Position numbers and translations under genes: made by a program. The notes under the pieces are model-generated. The model saw nothing but the letters and a program-made list of their open reading frames with translations. It searched no databases and was not told the DNA's origin. From Nitrospirales bacterium (GTDB taxonomy: Bacteria; Nitrospirota; Nitrospiria; Nitrospirales; UBA8639), in NCBI GenBank assembly GCA_029261305.1, contig JAJDBO010000277.1:1-18417 (forward strand): a DNA stretch of 18,417 nucleotides, written 5' to 3'. Positions 7,055 to 14,953 of this stretch are shown piece by piece; the stretch's first letter is position 1; each line of letters opens with the position of its first letter.

Positions 7055-8737
7055 TTACCTTGCCTGGTTGGAATTCTCACATGAAAAGTTGGGAAGAGTA
7101 ATCTCTTCCACTGCACGGTCTGCCGCATCCTCAAACGGGAGAAAGACAACATCAGCCCCTGAATGCTTGAGATGTTCAGCTTCCTGACTGGTGTGAGCGG
7201 TCAATGCCACTCGGCCACTGTACCCATGGGTCTGGAGATTTTGGAGTAAAGTCCTATTGACTTCAGAGCCGGGGATTGCGCTGATGATCCAACCTATTTG
7301 GGTCAGGGGCCATGATGCAAGCATTTCCAAGTCTTCCGCATCTCCATAATGAGCCGGCCACCCTTGGGCATGCCACTCGGCCACGACCTCCGGGTCAAAA
7401 TCCACACCAAGCAGTGCATGCCCCCCTCGGCGGAGGCCAGCGGCCACGCGACTGCCATATCGCCCTAAGCCGAAGAAAAGGATATCCAGATTGACCACCG
7501 CCCCAAGTGCCCCATCATCTGCCTGTTCACGGTGAGGGACACGCCGTTCAAATATCCGTAACCACGGTGCCAGCCACTCGTATAACGGATGAGAATACAA
7601 AATCAGGTAGGTGGACAGACCGATGGTGACAAGCCCGACAAGAGTGATGAGCCCCATGGTAGAATCATCGATATGACCCAGGGTGACGCCGAGAGCACCG
7701 AGGATTAATGAAAACTCACTAATTTGTGCAACCGTCAAACCAGCCAGGAATCCGGTTCGCGCATGGTAGCCCATGACGCCCATGATGATCATCACGATCA
7801 AAGGATTGCCGACCAGCACGAAAAGCGACAATGCCAAAGCGGAGCCGAGTTGCCCACCCACTAGCCCCACGTCCAATTGAGCGCCAAGACTCAGAAAAAA
7901 GAACAACAACAGAAAGTCCCGAAGGCTCACGAGTCGTGACCCGATAGCCTCACGGTATGGCGTTGAAGCCAGAGACACACCGGCGAGAAATCCTCCGACT
8001 TCTTTACTGAAGCCCAGGATATCACCCAAGGAGGCGAGCGACACGCCCCACGCTACGGCAAATAACATGAGGAGTTCTTGGGAACGAGCCAGGCGACGCA
8101 GCAAATGCGGTAACCCGTAACGCATAACAAGACCAAGACCTGTCAGAAAGGCTGTGCCTTTGAACAGCATAGCCAGAACCTCATTTTCAAGATTACCCGC
8201 CTGGTCTCCTGGAGCAAGAGTAGAAAGTCCGATCATGACCACCACCACGAGGATGTCTTGCACTATGAGAAATCCAACGGCAATTCGCCCGTGCAGCGCA
8301 TCAATCTCACGTTTATCGGATAGCAATTTGACGATGATAATCGTGCTGGAAAAGGTCAAGGCCACTGCCACATACAATGCCGGTACGGGGGACAGGCCTA
8401 ATCCCAATGCCATGCCATAGCCAATAAGGGAAGTGAACATCACCTGCCCCAATCCCGTAGCCAGCGCCACACGGCCCATCTTGCGGATTAAGTGTAAATC
8501 CAGTTTCAGGCCAACGACGAACAGCAAAAGCGTGATGCCCATTTTTGCCAGAAGGTCCACCTGATCGGCCGAGTGCATCCAATTCAACCCGGCGGGACCA
8601 CTCAGAATTCCCACTGCAATGAACGCCACGATTAGTGGCTGCCGCAATCCGATCGCCAACGCTCCAATAATTGCCGCAAGAAGCAACAAGGCAGCGACTT
8701 CATAAAAAGCGTTAGTAAATGGCAGCAAAGAATTCAT
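7055..8737 (-). CDS. Kef/CPA2-type monovalent cation:proton antiporter with RCK_N (TrkA-N) domain
   Basis: The 560-residue protein has a membrane domain of about twelve hydrophobic segments (residues 10-385), followed by a cytoplasmic NAD-binding RCK_N domain (about 417-545). In the exchanger, Gln160-Asp161 in LIVQDILVVV matches the ion-binding aspartate of KefB/KefC-type transporters. The RCK domain has FFGLGRYGSR (GxGxxG at 423-428) and the acidic strand end GVDFDPE. This is the length and layout of E. coli YbaL-type proteins, without a TrkA-C domain. It likely exchanges K+ or Na+ for H+ under nucleotide control to hold cytoplasmic pH or respond to electrophiles; ion choice cannot be read from sequence. 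The ATG is preceded by a weak GGGA site. It lies between two Usp genes on the same strand. Confidence 0.93.
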   Translation of the reverse strand: MNSLLPFTNAFYEVAALLLLAAIIGALAIGLRQPLIVAFIAVGILSGPAGLNWMHSADQVDLLAKMGITLLLFVVGLKLDLHLIRKMGRVALATGLGQVMFTSLIGYGMALGLGLSPVPALYVAVALTFSSTIIIVKLLSDKREIDALHGRIAVGFLIVQDILVVVVMIGLSTLAPGDQAGNLENEVLAMLFKGTAFLTGLGLVMRYGLPHLLRRLARSQELLMLFAVAWGVSLASLGDILGFSKEVGGFLAGVSLASTPYREAIGSRLVSLRDFLLLFFFLSLGAQLDVGLVGGQLGSALALSLFVLVGNPLIVMIIMGVMGYHARTGFLAGLTVAQISEFSLILGALGVTLGHIDDSTMGLITLVGLVTIGLSTYLILYSHPLYEWLAPWLRIFERRVPHREQADDGALGAVVNLDILFFGLGRYGSRVAAGLRRGGHALLGVDFDPEVVAEWHAQGWPAHYGDAEDLEMLASWPLTQIGWIISAIPGSEVNRTLLQNLQTHGYSGRVALTAHTSQEAEHLKHSGADVVFLPFEDAADRAVEEITLPNFSCENSNQAR

Positions 8738-8869
8738 GAGATCCCATCAAGGTTGCAGCATGACGTGTTGATCCATTTGGATGACCACAACTTGAATCGT
8801 GAACCGATCGGAGGCCTGACCGCTTATCGGAGCAAACGGCGCTGAACGATCACAGGTAAAAGGCGAGGC

Positions 8870-9826
8870 TCACTTGTTCTTCTGACTTTTTCCCCGAGCC
8901 AATGGTTGTCGCACCACCATCACGGAACACGATGCATGGCGAGCCACTTTGTGGGCAACGCTTCCCAAAAGGAAGCGCCTCAGCCCTGTCAATCCTTTGG
9001 ATCCCACCACGACAAGATCCGATCGGAACCGTTTGGCCGCTTTCAAAATTTCCTCGGCCGCGTGCCCCTTGGTCATCTTAGATTCCACACAAAATGTTCT
9101 TCGACCCAATTCACGTCGGGCCTCTTGAAGAAGTCGCTCCCCGGCTTGCTCACCCGTTCGTGTGATAGCTTCAGCCAATTGCGCCACATCGACGTGGGCA
9201 GTGAGTGTGGCCATGGTCGTTAGTGAGGCCGACGTATCTACGACGTGAAAAATGGTAACGTGTGCCGATTTTGGAAGATTCAAACGCTTGAGCAACGTGA
9301 TGGCCATCTTGGCGTCGTGAGATCCATCTGTCGCAAACAAGACACGCATCCCTCTGGTTTTTCGACTAGTCCAACGGGGCTGGCCACGCACCACTAATAC
9401 CGAACAGGAGGACTCATTGAGTACCCACTCACTCACGCTGCCGAGAAGAAACCGTTTCATGCCCGATAACCCCTTAGAACCCACTACAACCAGATCATTC
9501 GAGTATTCTTCAATCGCTGTGAGAATTTCGGCCCCAGGGATGCCTTCAACCGCTTTTGTTCGAACCTCCAGCTTCCTCTGACCATGGAACGATTCCGCCA
9601 TACGGCTGATGAACCGACGAGCCTTGGCTGCCGCCTTTGCCCGGAGTCGGGCAACTTTCTCCTGAAACTCCTGGACATCACCAAAGAGGGGCCATTCCGG
9701 CCACTGCTTCAACTCAAACACGTGAAGGAGAAACAGGACTGAACCAGCAGGAAGGGGAAGACATTGTATAAACCGAACCGCTGCTAAGGAATTTCGGGAT
9801 TGATCCACTGCGAGCAATACTTTCAT
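8870..9826 (-). CDS. Universal stress protein with two intact Usp domains
   Basis: From the ATG at 9824-9826 the product has 318 residues and starts MKVLLAVDQSRNSLAAV, a typical Usp beginning. Both domains have complete ATP-binding motifs G-2x-G-9x-GS: GSKGLSGMKRFLLGS in the first and GSKGLTGLRRFLLGS in the second, each followed by a VLVVR or VMVVR strand. The second domain opens with MRVLFATDGSHDAKMA. The start is set by GGAG six bases upstream; an ATG four codons earlier (9836-9838) has a weaker site. It lies 56-70 bases after the P-type ATPase and 132 bases before the Kef-type gene on the same strand. Co-location with ion transporters suggests it senses or supports the same stress, which is inference. 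Nothing was recognised in 8738-8869. Confidence 0.93.
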   Translation of the reverse strand: MKVLLAVDQSRNSLAAVRFIQCLPLPAGSVLFLLHVFELKQWPEWPLFGDVQEFQEKVARLRAKAAAKARRFISRMAESFHGQRKLEVRTKAVEGIPGAEILTAIEEYSNDLVVVGSKGLSGMKRFLLGSVSEWVLNESSCSVLVVRGQPRWTSRKTRGMRVLFATDGSHDAKMAITLLKRLNLPKSAHVTIFHVVDTSASLTTMATLTAHVDVAQLAEAITRTGEQAGERLLQEARRELGRRTFCVESKMTKGHAAEEILKAAKRFRSDLVVVGSKGLTGLRRFLLGSVAHKVARHASCSVMVVRQPLARGKSQKNK

Positions 9827-9894
9827 ATGCTTCTCCATCTCATGCCATCAGCTCTTATTTTTTCTGTGTTACTTGTCCTTGAACAAAGAGAGGG

Positions 9895-12606
9895 TTAGGT
9901 CAAACCTGCCAGTCGCCGCCTAATCCATTTCTCTACTCCAACAATGATATAGCTTGCCAGTCCAACGCCGATGATCGGTATCCAGATTTCCCCATCGATT
10001 GGGACGGTATGAAACAGGAAATTCATCGCTGGGGAATAGGTGAACAGCAACTGAAGAACTATGGTCGTGAGCACTCCCCAATTGACCCAGGGATTACTGA
10101 ATAGTCCAAGCTGAAACATTGATCGTTCCAAGGATCGGCAGTTAAAGAGATAAAACAACTCCACCATGACAAAGACATTCACGGCCACCGTCCGAGCTTC
10201 CTCAAGGGTCCCGCCTTTGGCTTGTACCCAAAGAAACATGCCGAACGCCCCGGCTAGAAGCAGCGCCCCGACAAGAAGAATCCGCCACACTAACTCACCG
10301 GTCAGTAGCGGACGCCTGGGATCTCGAGGAGGGCGCTGCATAATGCCCGCTTCCTTGGGCTCAAAGGCTAGCATGAGGCCAAGCGCCACTGCCGTGGTCA
10401 TATTGATCCAAAGAATCTGCACCGGCAGGATGGGAAGTGCCAATCCGGCACCAATGGCCGCCAGGATCACCAGCCCTTCTCCCAGATTCGTTGGAAGAGT
10501 CCAGATAATAAACTTGGTGAGGTTGTCAAAGACTCCCCGGCCTTCTTCCACCGCCGCTTCAATCGACGCGAAATTGTCATCAGTTAAGATCAGATCAGCA
10601 GCCTCCTTGGCTACCTCAGTTCCCCCTCGGCCCATCGCCACGCCGATATCGGCTTGTTTGAGCGCCGGGGCATCGTTGACCCCGTCCCCAGTCATGGCGA
10701 CGATGTGACCACGAGATTGGAGAGCTTCAACCAGCCGTAGTTTCTGCTCCGGGGCCACACGTGCAAACACCATAGTTTGGTCTGCAGCCTCCGGTAACTC
10801 ATTCACCGGACAGAGAGCCAAGTCAGATCCCGTCATGACTCGTGGCACCCCTCCAAGTGGGACCGTTGCTCCGGCAAGTCCGATCTTCTGGGCTATGACC
10901 CTCGCTGTCACAGCATGATCGCCTGTAATCATTTTGACGGCGAGCCCGGCACACTGACAGGCGTGCACCGCCTGGATGGCCTCGGGACGAGGAGGGTCCA
11001 TCATGCCTTGGAGACCAAGCCATGTCAGTCTGGAAGGAAGTTGGTCCTGGTCAAGTATGTCGGTCTCTGGCGAAACCATTCCCCGTGCAAACCCCAAGAG
11101 GCGAAGGCCGCGTTCAGCGAGGCTTTGCGCATGCCGATGGATCATGTCTGGATCACAAGGCCATTCCCTCCCTTCTGGGTCAAGTTCTTGTGTACACAAA
11201 CTCAACACCTTTTCCATAGCCCCTTTAAGGTAAATGACCTTTGAGGAGTCATCAGTCCCATGGTGAAGGGTTGCCATATACTGCCGTTGGGATTCGAAGG
11301 GGATGACATCGATACGGGGAGAGTGTTCAGAGGCTTTCTTCACATCGAGCCCTCCCTTGCGCGCAGCCACGAGTAATGCGCCTTCGGTGGGATCACCTAC
11401 AATCTTCCAATGGTCGTCCCGATCTACCAATTCAGTATCATTGCAGAGCATCCCGGCCAAAAGACACTCACCAAGTGCCGGTGCTTTTTCCAGGTCAATA
11501 GCCTTCCCATCTCGCTGGATGTTTCCAGTAGGTTCATACCCTGTTCCGCTCACCCCAAACTCTTGGCCTCCGGCCACAATCGCCTGGACAGTCATCTGGT
11601 TTTTCGTCAAGGTGCCTGTTTTGTCTGAACAGATCACGGTGGTACTGCCCAGGGTTTCCACGGCGGGGAGCCTGCGGATGATTGCATTACGTCTGGCCAT
11701 GCGGTTGACGCCGATGGCCAAGGTTATGGTCACGGCCGCGGGGAGTCCTTCTGGAATGGCACCCACCGCTAAGGCCACCGCAGCCATGAACATCTCGACG
11801 GCCGGCAGTCCCCGCCACATCCCAATGCCAAAGGTGACCGCGGATAATCCCAGAATAACGACGGTCAGAATCTTGCTAAAATGGGCAATCTTTTTTGTCA
11901 GCGGGGTGGCGATATCGGCTGCACTGCCTATGAGTTGATGAATGCGTCCGATTTCAGTGACGGCCCCAGTGCCCACCGCCACGCCAACTCCTTGGCCAAA
12001 GGTCACGAGCGTTCCGGAGTAGGCCAAGTTGCGGCGATCCGCCAGAACGGTATCAGACGGCAACAGCAATTCCTCTTTGACGACCGGCACGGATTCTCCG
12101 GTTAAGGCCGATTCGTCGACCTGCAATTCACGGATGGAAATCAGGCGAAGATCGGCCGGCACCTTATCGCCGGATTGCAAAAGGACGACATCGCCGGGAA
12201 CCACGTTGGAGGAGGAAATTTGGTGTTTTTCCCCCTCACGCAAGACCGTAGCTTCCGTTTTGACCATCGACATCAAGGCTTCCAGTGCGCGCTCGGCCCG
12301 TGACTCTTGAATGAAGCCTACAATCGCATTCACCAGCACGACTCCAAAAATCACGCTGGAGTCCACCCATTCACCCAAAAGAGCCGTGATGACCGAGGCG
12401 ACCAATAGGATATAGATCAGAGGATGGTGGAATTGCAGCAAGAACCGGATCAACGGACCATGCCGACGGATCAATGGCAGCACGTTGGGCCCAAAACGCT
12501 GAAGCCGCTGAGCAACTTCATCATGCGTCAAGCCCCGAGAAGCATCAGTACCCAACAGCAGAAGCACTTCATGAACGGGGAGGTGATGGGCGTCTTGGGT
12601 CATCAT
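9895..12606 (-). CDS. P2-type cation-transporting ATPase (SERCA/PacL-like, ion uncertain)
   Basis: This is a complete 903-residue P-type ATPase. In order: N-terminal cation ATPase domain, actuator TGES (169-172), M4 IPEGLP (284-289), phosphorylation site DKTGT with Asp328, nucleotide-binding KGA (461-463), TGD (561-563), hinge GDGVND (640-645), and a C-terminal bundle of six membrane helices. PEGLP in M4 places it with the P2 pumps (Ca2+, Mn2+, Na+). M5 keeps the Asn and Glu of the SERCA calcium site (TNLGE, N707 and E710). M6 keeps Asn735 and Thr738, but the position of SERCA Asp800 is Ala739 (INMTTAVALG). Cation choice is therefore open and the pump may handle fewer ions per cycle. It heads the minus-strand stress block. 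No strong Shine-Dalgarno precedes the paired ATGs. Confidence 0.95.
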   Translation of the reverse strand: MMTQDAHHLPVHEVLLLLGTDASRGLTHDEVAQRLQRFGPNVLPLIRRHGPLIRFLLQFHHPLIYILLVASVITALLGEWVDSSVIFGVVLVNAIVGFIQESRAERALEALMSMVKTEATVLREGEKHQISSSNVVPGDVVLLQSGDKVPADLRLISIRELQVDESALTGESVPVVKEELLLPSDTVLADRRNLAYSGTLVTFGQGVGVAVGTGAVTEIGRIHQLIGSAADIATPLTKKIAHFSKILTVVILGLSAVTFGIGMWRGLPAVEMFMAAVALAVGAIPEGLPAAVTITLAIGVNRMARRNAIIRRLPAVETLGSTTVICSDKTGTLTKNQMTVQAIVAGGQEFGVSGTGYEPTGNIQRDGKAIDLEKAPALGECLLAGMLCNDTELVDRDDHWKIVGDPTEGALLVAARKGGLDVKKASEHSPRIDVIPFESQRQYMATLHHGTDDSSKVIYLKGAMEKVLSLCTQELDPEGREWPCDPDMIHRHAQSLAERGLRLLGFARGMVSPETDILDQDQLPSRLTWLGLQGMMDPPRPEAIQAVHACQCAGLAVKMITGDHAVTARVIAQKIGLAGATVPLGGVPRVMTGSDLALCPVNELPEAADQTMVFARVAPEQKLRLVEALQSRGHIVAMTGDGVNDAPALKQADIGVAMGRGGTEVAKEAADLILTDDNFASIEAAVEEGRGVFDNLTKFIIWTLPTNLGEGLVILAAIGAGLALPILPVQILWINMTTAVALGLMLAFEPKEAGIMQRPPRDPRRPLLTGELVWRILLVGALLLAGAFGMFLWVQAKGGTLEEARTVAVNVFVMVELFYLFNCRSLERSMFQLGLFSNPWVNWGVLTTIVLQLLFTYSPAMNFLFHTVPIDGEIWIPIIGVGLASYIIVGVEKWIRRRLAGLT

Positions 12607-12701
12607 GGGATTTGGTTTTTGGGAATCACTATAACTCCATTCTCTCTTTCCCGGGCCTCCTCCCCAAAAATACCAGAAGTCCTACCTCTCGGAGATTACA
12701 G

Positions 12702-12729
12702 ATTTAAAAAGAGGCTGCTATGAGGTCAA
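12702..12729 (-). promoter_or_regulatory. Possible sigma70 promoter for the P-type ATPase gene
   Basis: On the minus strand, TTGACC (complement of 12724-12729), a 16-base spacer and TTAAAT (complement of 12702-12707) lie about 95 bases upstream of the ATPase ATG, in the gap after the PepSY gene. The -35 matches five of six consensus bases and the -10 four of six. It would let the ATPase-Usp-Kef-Usp block be transcribed separately from the PepSY gene. Confidence 0.35.
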
Positions 12730-12757
12730 TAATTGAGTAAACTCCTTCTTTGGCGAA

Positions 12758-13090
12758 TCAGTGAGCTTTTTCCTCTTCGACCTCTAAAACCTCGCCGGTT
12801 TTTGCGTCAATATACACTTCCATCAGTTTTTCATCGGCGGTGACAATTTCAACTTCCCACATCACCTTGTGATCTTTTTCCTCTTCTAGCTCCACTTCGA
12901 CTACAATCCCTGGGACTTTTTGTAAGGCAGTTTGGATGGCTTGGTCTGCTGAAACTTTGACCTCGCCTGCCACATGCACTTTTTCTTTAATTTCACATTG
13001 CTGGCTGTGGCCGTGCATGTGGGCACACCCAGTCCCCAAGAGCAGCCCCAATCCGATTAAAAGACTCACCGAGGTTTTTCCATGTGTCAT
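12758..13090 (-). CDS. Small PepSY-domain lipoprotein
   Basis: The 110-residue product starts MTHGKTSVSLLIGLG, a lipoprotein signal peptide with its cysteine at residue 22 (LLGTG|C) that fits the general lipobox pattern. After a His-rich linker (AHMHGHSQQ) comes one PepSY domain (about 44-108): VSADQAIQTALQKVPG, then a strand rich in Glu, then YIDAKTGEVLEVEEE. PepSY domains often act as inhibitory or binding modules at the cell envelope. The ATG at 13088-13090 is chosen because AAGGAG lies five bases upstream; a longer frame reaching 13195 has no signal or site in its extra part. The gene is divergent from the trehalose module and lies 151 bases upstream of the P-type ATPase on the same strand. 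A link to metal binding through the His residues is speculation. Confidence 0.85.
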   Translation of the reverse strand: MTHGKTSVSLLIGLGLLLGTGCAHMHGHSQQCEIKEKVHVAGEVKVSADQAIQTALQKVPGIVVEVELEEEKDHKVMWEVEIVTADEKLMEVYIDAKTGEVLEVEEEKAH

Positions 13091-13312
13091 ACGTTCTCCT
13101 TTTCTCAAAAATTCTGTTTTACAGTGGACCTCATCTATCTCAACCATCAAATAGTATGCCAAAGTCGGTTTCCATAATTTTATGAAATTTGCCAAGGTGT
13201 TGAGGCTCTATACATCCCACCCCAGGTGCATTTCACTACAAGACCTTTTTCTTTGACTGGGGAAAAACTCTACAGGCGGATCAGAACCCACTTCTATTGT
13301 ATCCAGTCCATA

Positions 13313-14953
13313 ATGGCTAAATTGGTCTCAATTCCTGGTGTAAAAATTGCTTCGATCATTAACCAAATGAAAAATCGTTCCTCAAAACCAATTCTTAATT
13401 TATCTCTAATTGATGCCGGGATCTTTGACTTGGATGGAGTCATCACCAAAACAGCCCGGGTTCATGCAGCGGCGTGGAAAAACTTGTTTGATGACTATCT
13501 CCAGAAACGAGCAGCTCAAACGGGTGAACCTTTTCAGGCCTTCGACCTGATTACAGATTACCGTGCATATGTTGACGGGAGACCACGATATGATGGCGTA
13601 TCCAGTTTTTTGACTTCACGGGGAATTCACTTGCCTCATGGTGAACCCTCAGACCCTGCCGATTATGAAACTATTTGTGGTTTGGGCAATCGAAAGAATG
13701 CCACGTTTTTGGAAGCGCTTCATATCCAGGGCGTTGAAGTGTTTCCTTCGACTATCGCACTCATCAATTTCCTCAAGACAAAGGGGAAGGCCGTCGCAGT
13801 GGTGACTGCCAGTGAGAACTGCCATGAAATTCTTGAGGCGGCTGGGATCATCGAACTTTTCGATGCCAGTGTCGATGGACGAGATGCTCACACGTTTCAT
13901 CTTCACGGGAAACCCCAACCCGATACGTTTATCAAAGCCGCAGAACTGTTGGGGGTCCAACCCCAACGGGCTGTGATACTTGAAGATGCGTTAGCGGGCG
14001 TAGAGGCTGGGCATGCTGGACATTTTGGATTGGTCGTAGGAATCGATCGTGCTGGCCAGGCTGAGGCGCTTCATTCTCATGGAGGGGATATTGTTGTTTC
14101 GGATTTGGTGGAACTCGGAGTCCGTGATGAGGAAGGTTTCATGTGGAGTAGTACCCAAGCACTGCCCTCCGCTCTTCTCCTTTTCAAAGAATTCACTACT
14201 CGCTTTCATGAAAAGCAGTTTGTCGTCTTTCTTGATTACGATGGGACTCTAACCCCGATTGTGGAGCGGCCGGAGTTGGCCAAATTGTCACAAGATATGC
14301 GAGACACTTTGCAACTTTTGAGTCGTCATTGTCCGATTGGTATCATCAGTGGGCGCGACCGTAACGATGTCTCTCATTTGGTAAATTTGGATTCGTTAAT
14401 CTTTGCAGGTAGTCATGGGTTTGATATCGCAGGGCCGGAAGGGTTTAATCTCCATCATGAAGTTGGGGCGCAATTTTCCTCGGCACTCGATCAGGCGGAG
14501 ACTGCCCTTCAAGCCTGGTTGAAAAATATTTCCGGCTCGTTACTCGAGCGAAAAAGGTTCTCCATTGCCATACACTATCGCTTAGTTGACCCAGACAATG
14601 TGCCCAAGATTGAACAAGCTGTTACTCAAATCTTATCGTCTTTTCCAACTCTCCGTCGATCTGAAGGTAAGAAGGTCTTTGAGATTCAACCACGGATGGA
14701 TTGGGATAAAGGTAAAGCGCTGTTGTGGTTGCTTGATGGATTGAAATGGAAAGAGAAGAATTACTCTCCCGTGTTTATTGGAGACGATCTCACTGATGAA
14801 GATGCGTTTCGTATCTTACCTAACATTGGTGTGGGAATCGTGGTTGAAGAAGGATATCGTTTTTCTTCGGCAGACTATGCCCTACGAAGTCCAGACGAGG
14901 TGCAACAATTTTTAATGCTGTTATGCCATCACTTAGAAAGTACTCAAACATGA
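13313..14953 (+). CDS. otsB: Bifunctional beta-phosphoglucomutase-like HAD / trehalose-6-phosphate phosphatase
   Basis: The protein has 546 residues from the ATG at 13313 and two HAD domains. The first (about 30-270) has IFDLDGV with Asp39 and Asp41, motif II VTAS, motif III GKP with Lys200, and LEDALAGVEAG with Glu224 and Asp225, the pattern of beta-phosphoglucomutases. The second (about 300-540) has FLDYDGTLTPI with Asp308 and Asp310, ISGRD, and GDDLTDEDAF, the signature of OtsB-type phosphatases. It would dephosphorylate trehalose-6-phosphate and isomerise beta-glucose-1-phosphate to glucose-6-phosphate. The next gene is a GH65 phosphorylase with a 4-base overlap. The trio matches the domain order of the single fused Mycobacterium tuberculosis protein Rv2006 (OtsB1). 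The start is uncertain: a GTG at 13226 or an ATG at 13367 is also possible, and none has a good Shine-Dalgarno. Confidence 0.9.
   Translation: MAKLVSIPGVKIASIINQMKNRSSKPILNLSLIDAGIFDLDGVITKTARVHAAAWKNLFDDYLQKRAAQTGEPFQAFDLITDYRAYVDGRPRYDGVSSFLTSRGIHLPHGEPSDPADYETICGLGNRKNATFLEALHIQGVEVFPSTIALINFLKTKGKAVAVVTASENCHEILEAAGIIELFDASVDGRDAHTFHLHGKPQPDTFIKAAELLGVQPQRAVILEDALAGVEAGHAGHFGLVVGIDRAGQAEALHSHGGDIVVSDLVELGVRDEEGFMWSSTQALPSALLLFKEFTTRFHEKQFVVFLDYDGTLTPIVERPELAKLSQDMRDTLQLLSRHCPIGIISGRDRNDVSHLVNLDSLIFAGSHGFDIAGPEGFNLHHEVGAQFSSALDQAETALQAWLKNISGSLLERKRFSIAIHYRLVDPDNVPKIEQAVTQILSSFPTLRRSEGKKVFEIQPRMDWDKGKALLWLLDGLKWKEKNYSPVFIGDDLTDEDAFRILPNIGVGIVVEEGYRFSSADYALRSPDEVQQFLMLLCHHLESTQT

Noticed and set aside
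10166..11938. Long open frames (180 and 211 codons) antisense to the P-type ATPase
   Set aside because: Low-complexity translations with no motif, inside a complete and conserved ATPase gene.
13130..13165. Sigma54-like TTGGCA...TTGA upstream of the PepSY gene (minus strand)
   Set aside because: The -12 element reads GA in place of the essential GC, so it does not meet the consensus.
13091..13195. N-terminal extension of the PepSY gene to 13195
   Set aside because: The internal ATG at 13088-13090 has a strong ribosome site and begins a lipoprotein signal peptide; the extension would bury it.
13186..13214. Possible promoter TTGCCA...TATACA before the HAD-OtsB gene
   Set aside because: The spacer is only 14 bases, too short for a sigma70 promoter, and no better -35 is aligned with TATACA.
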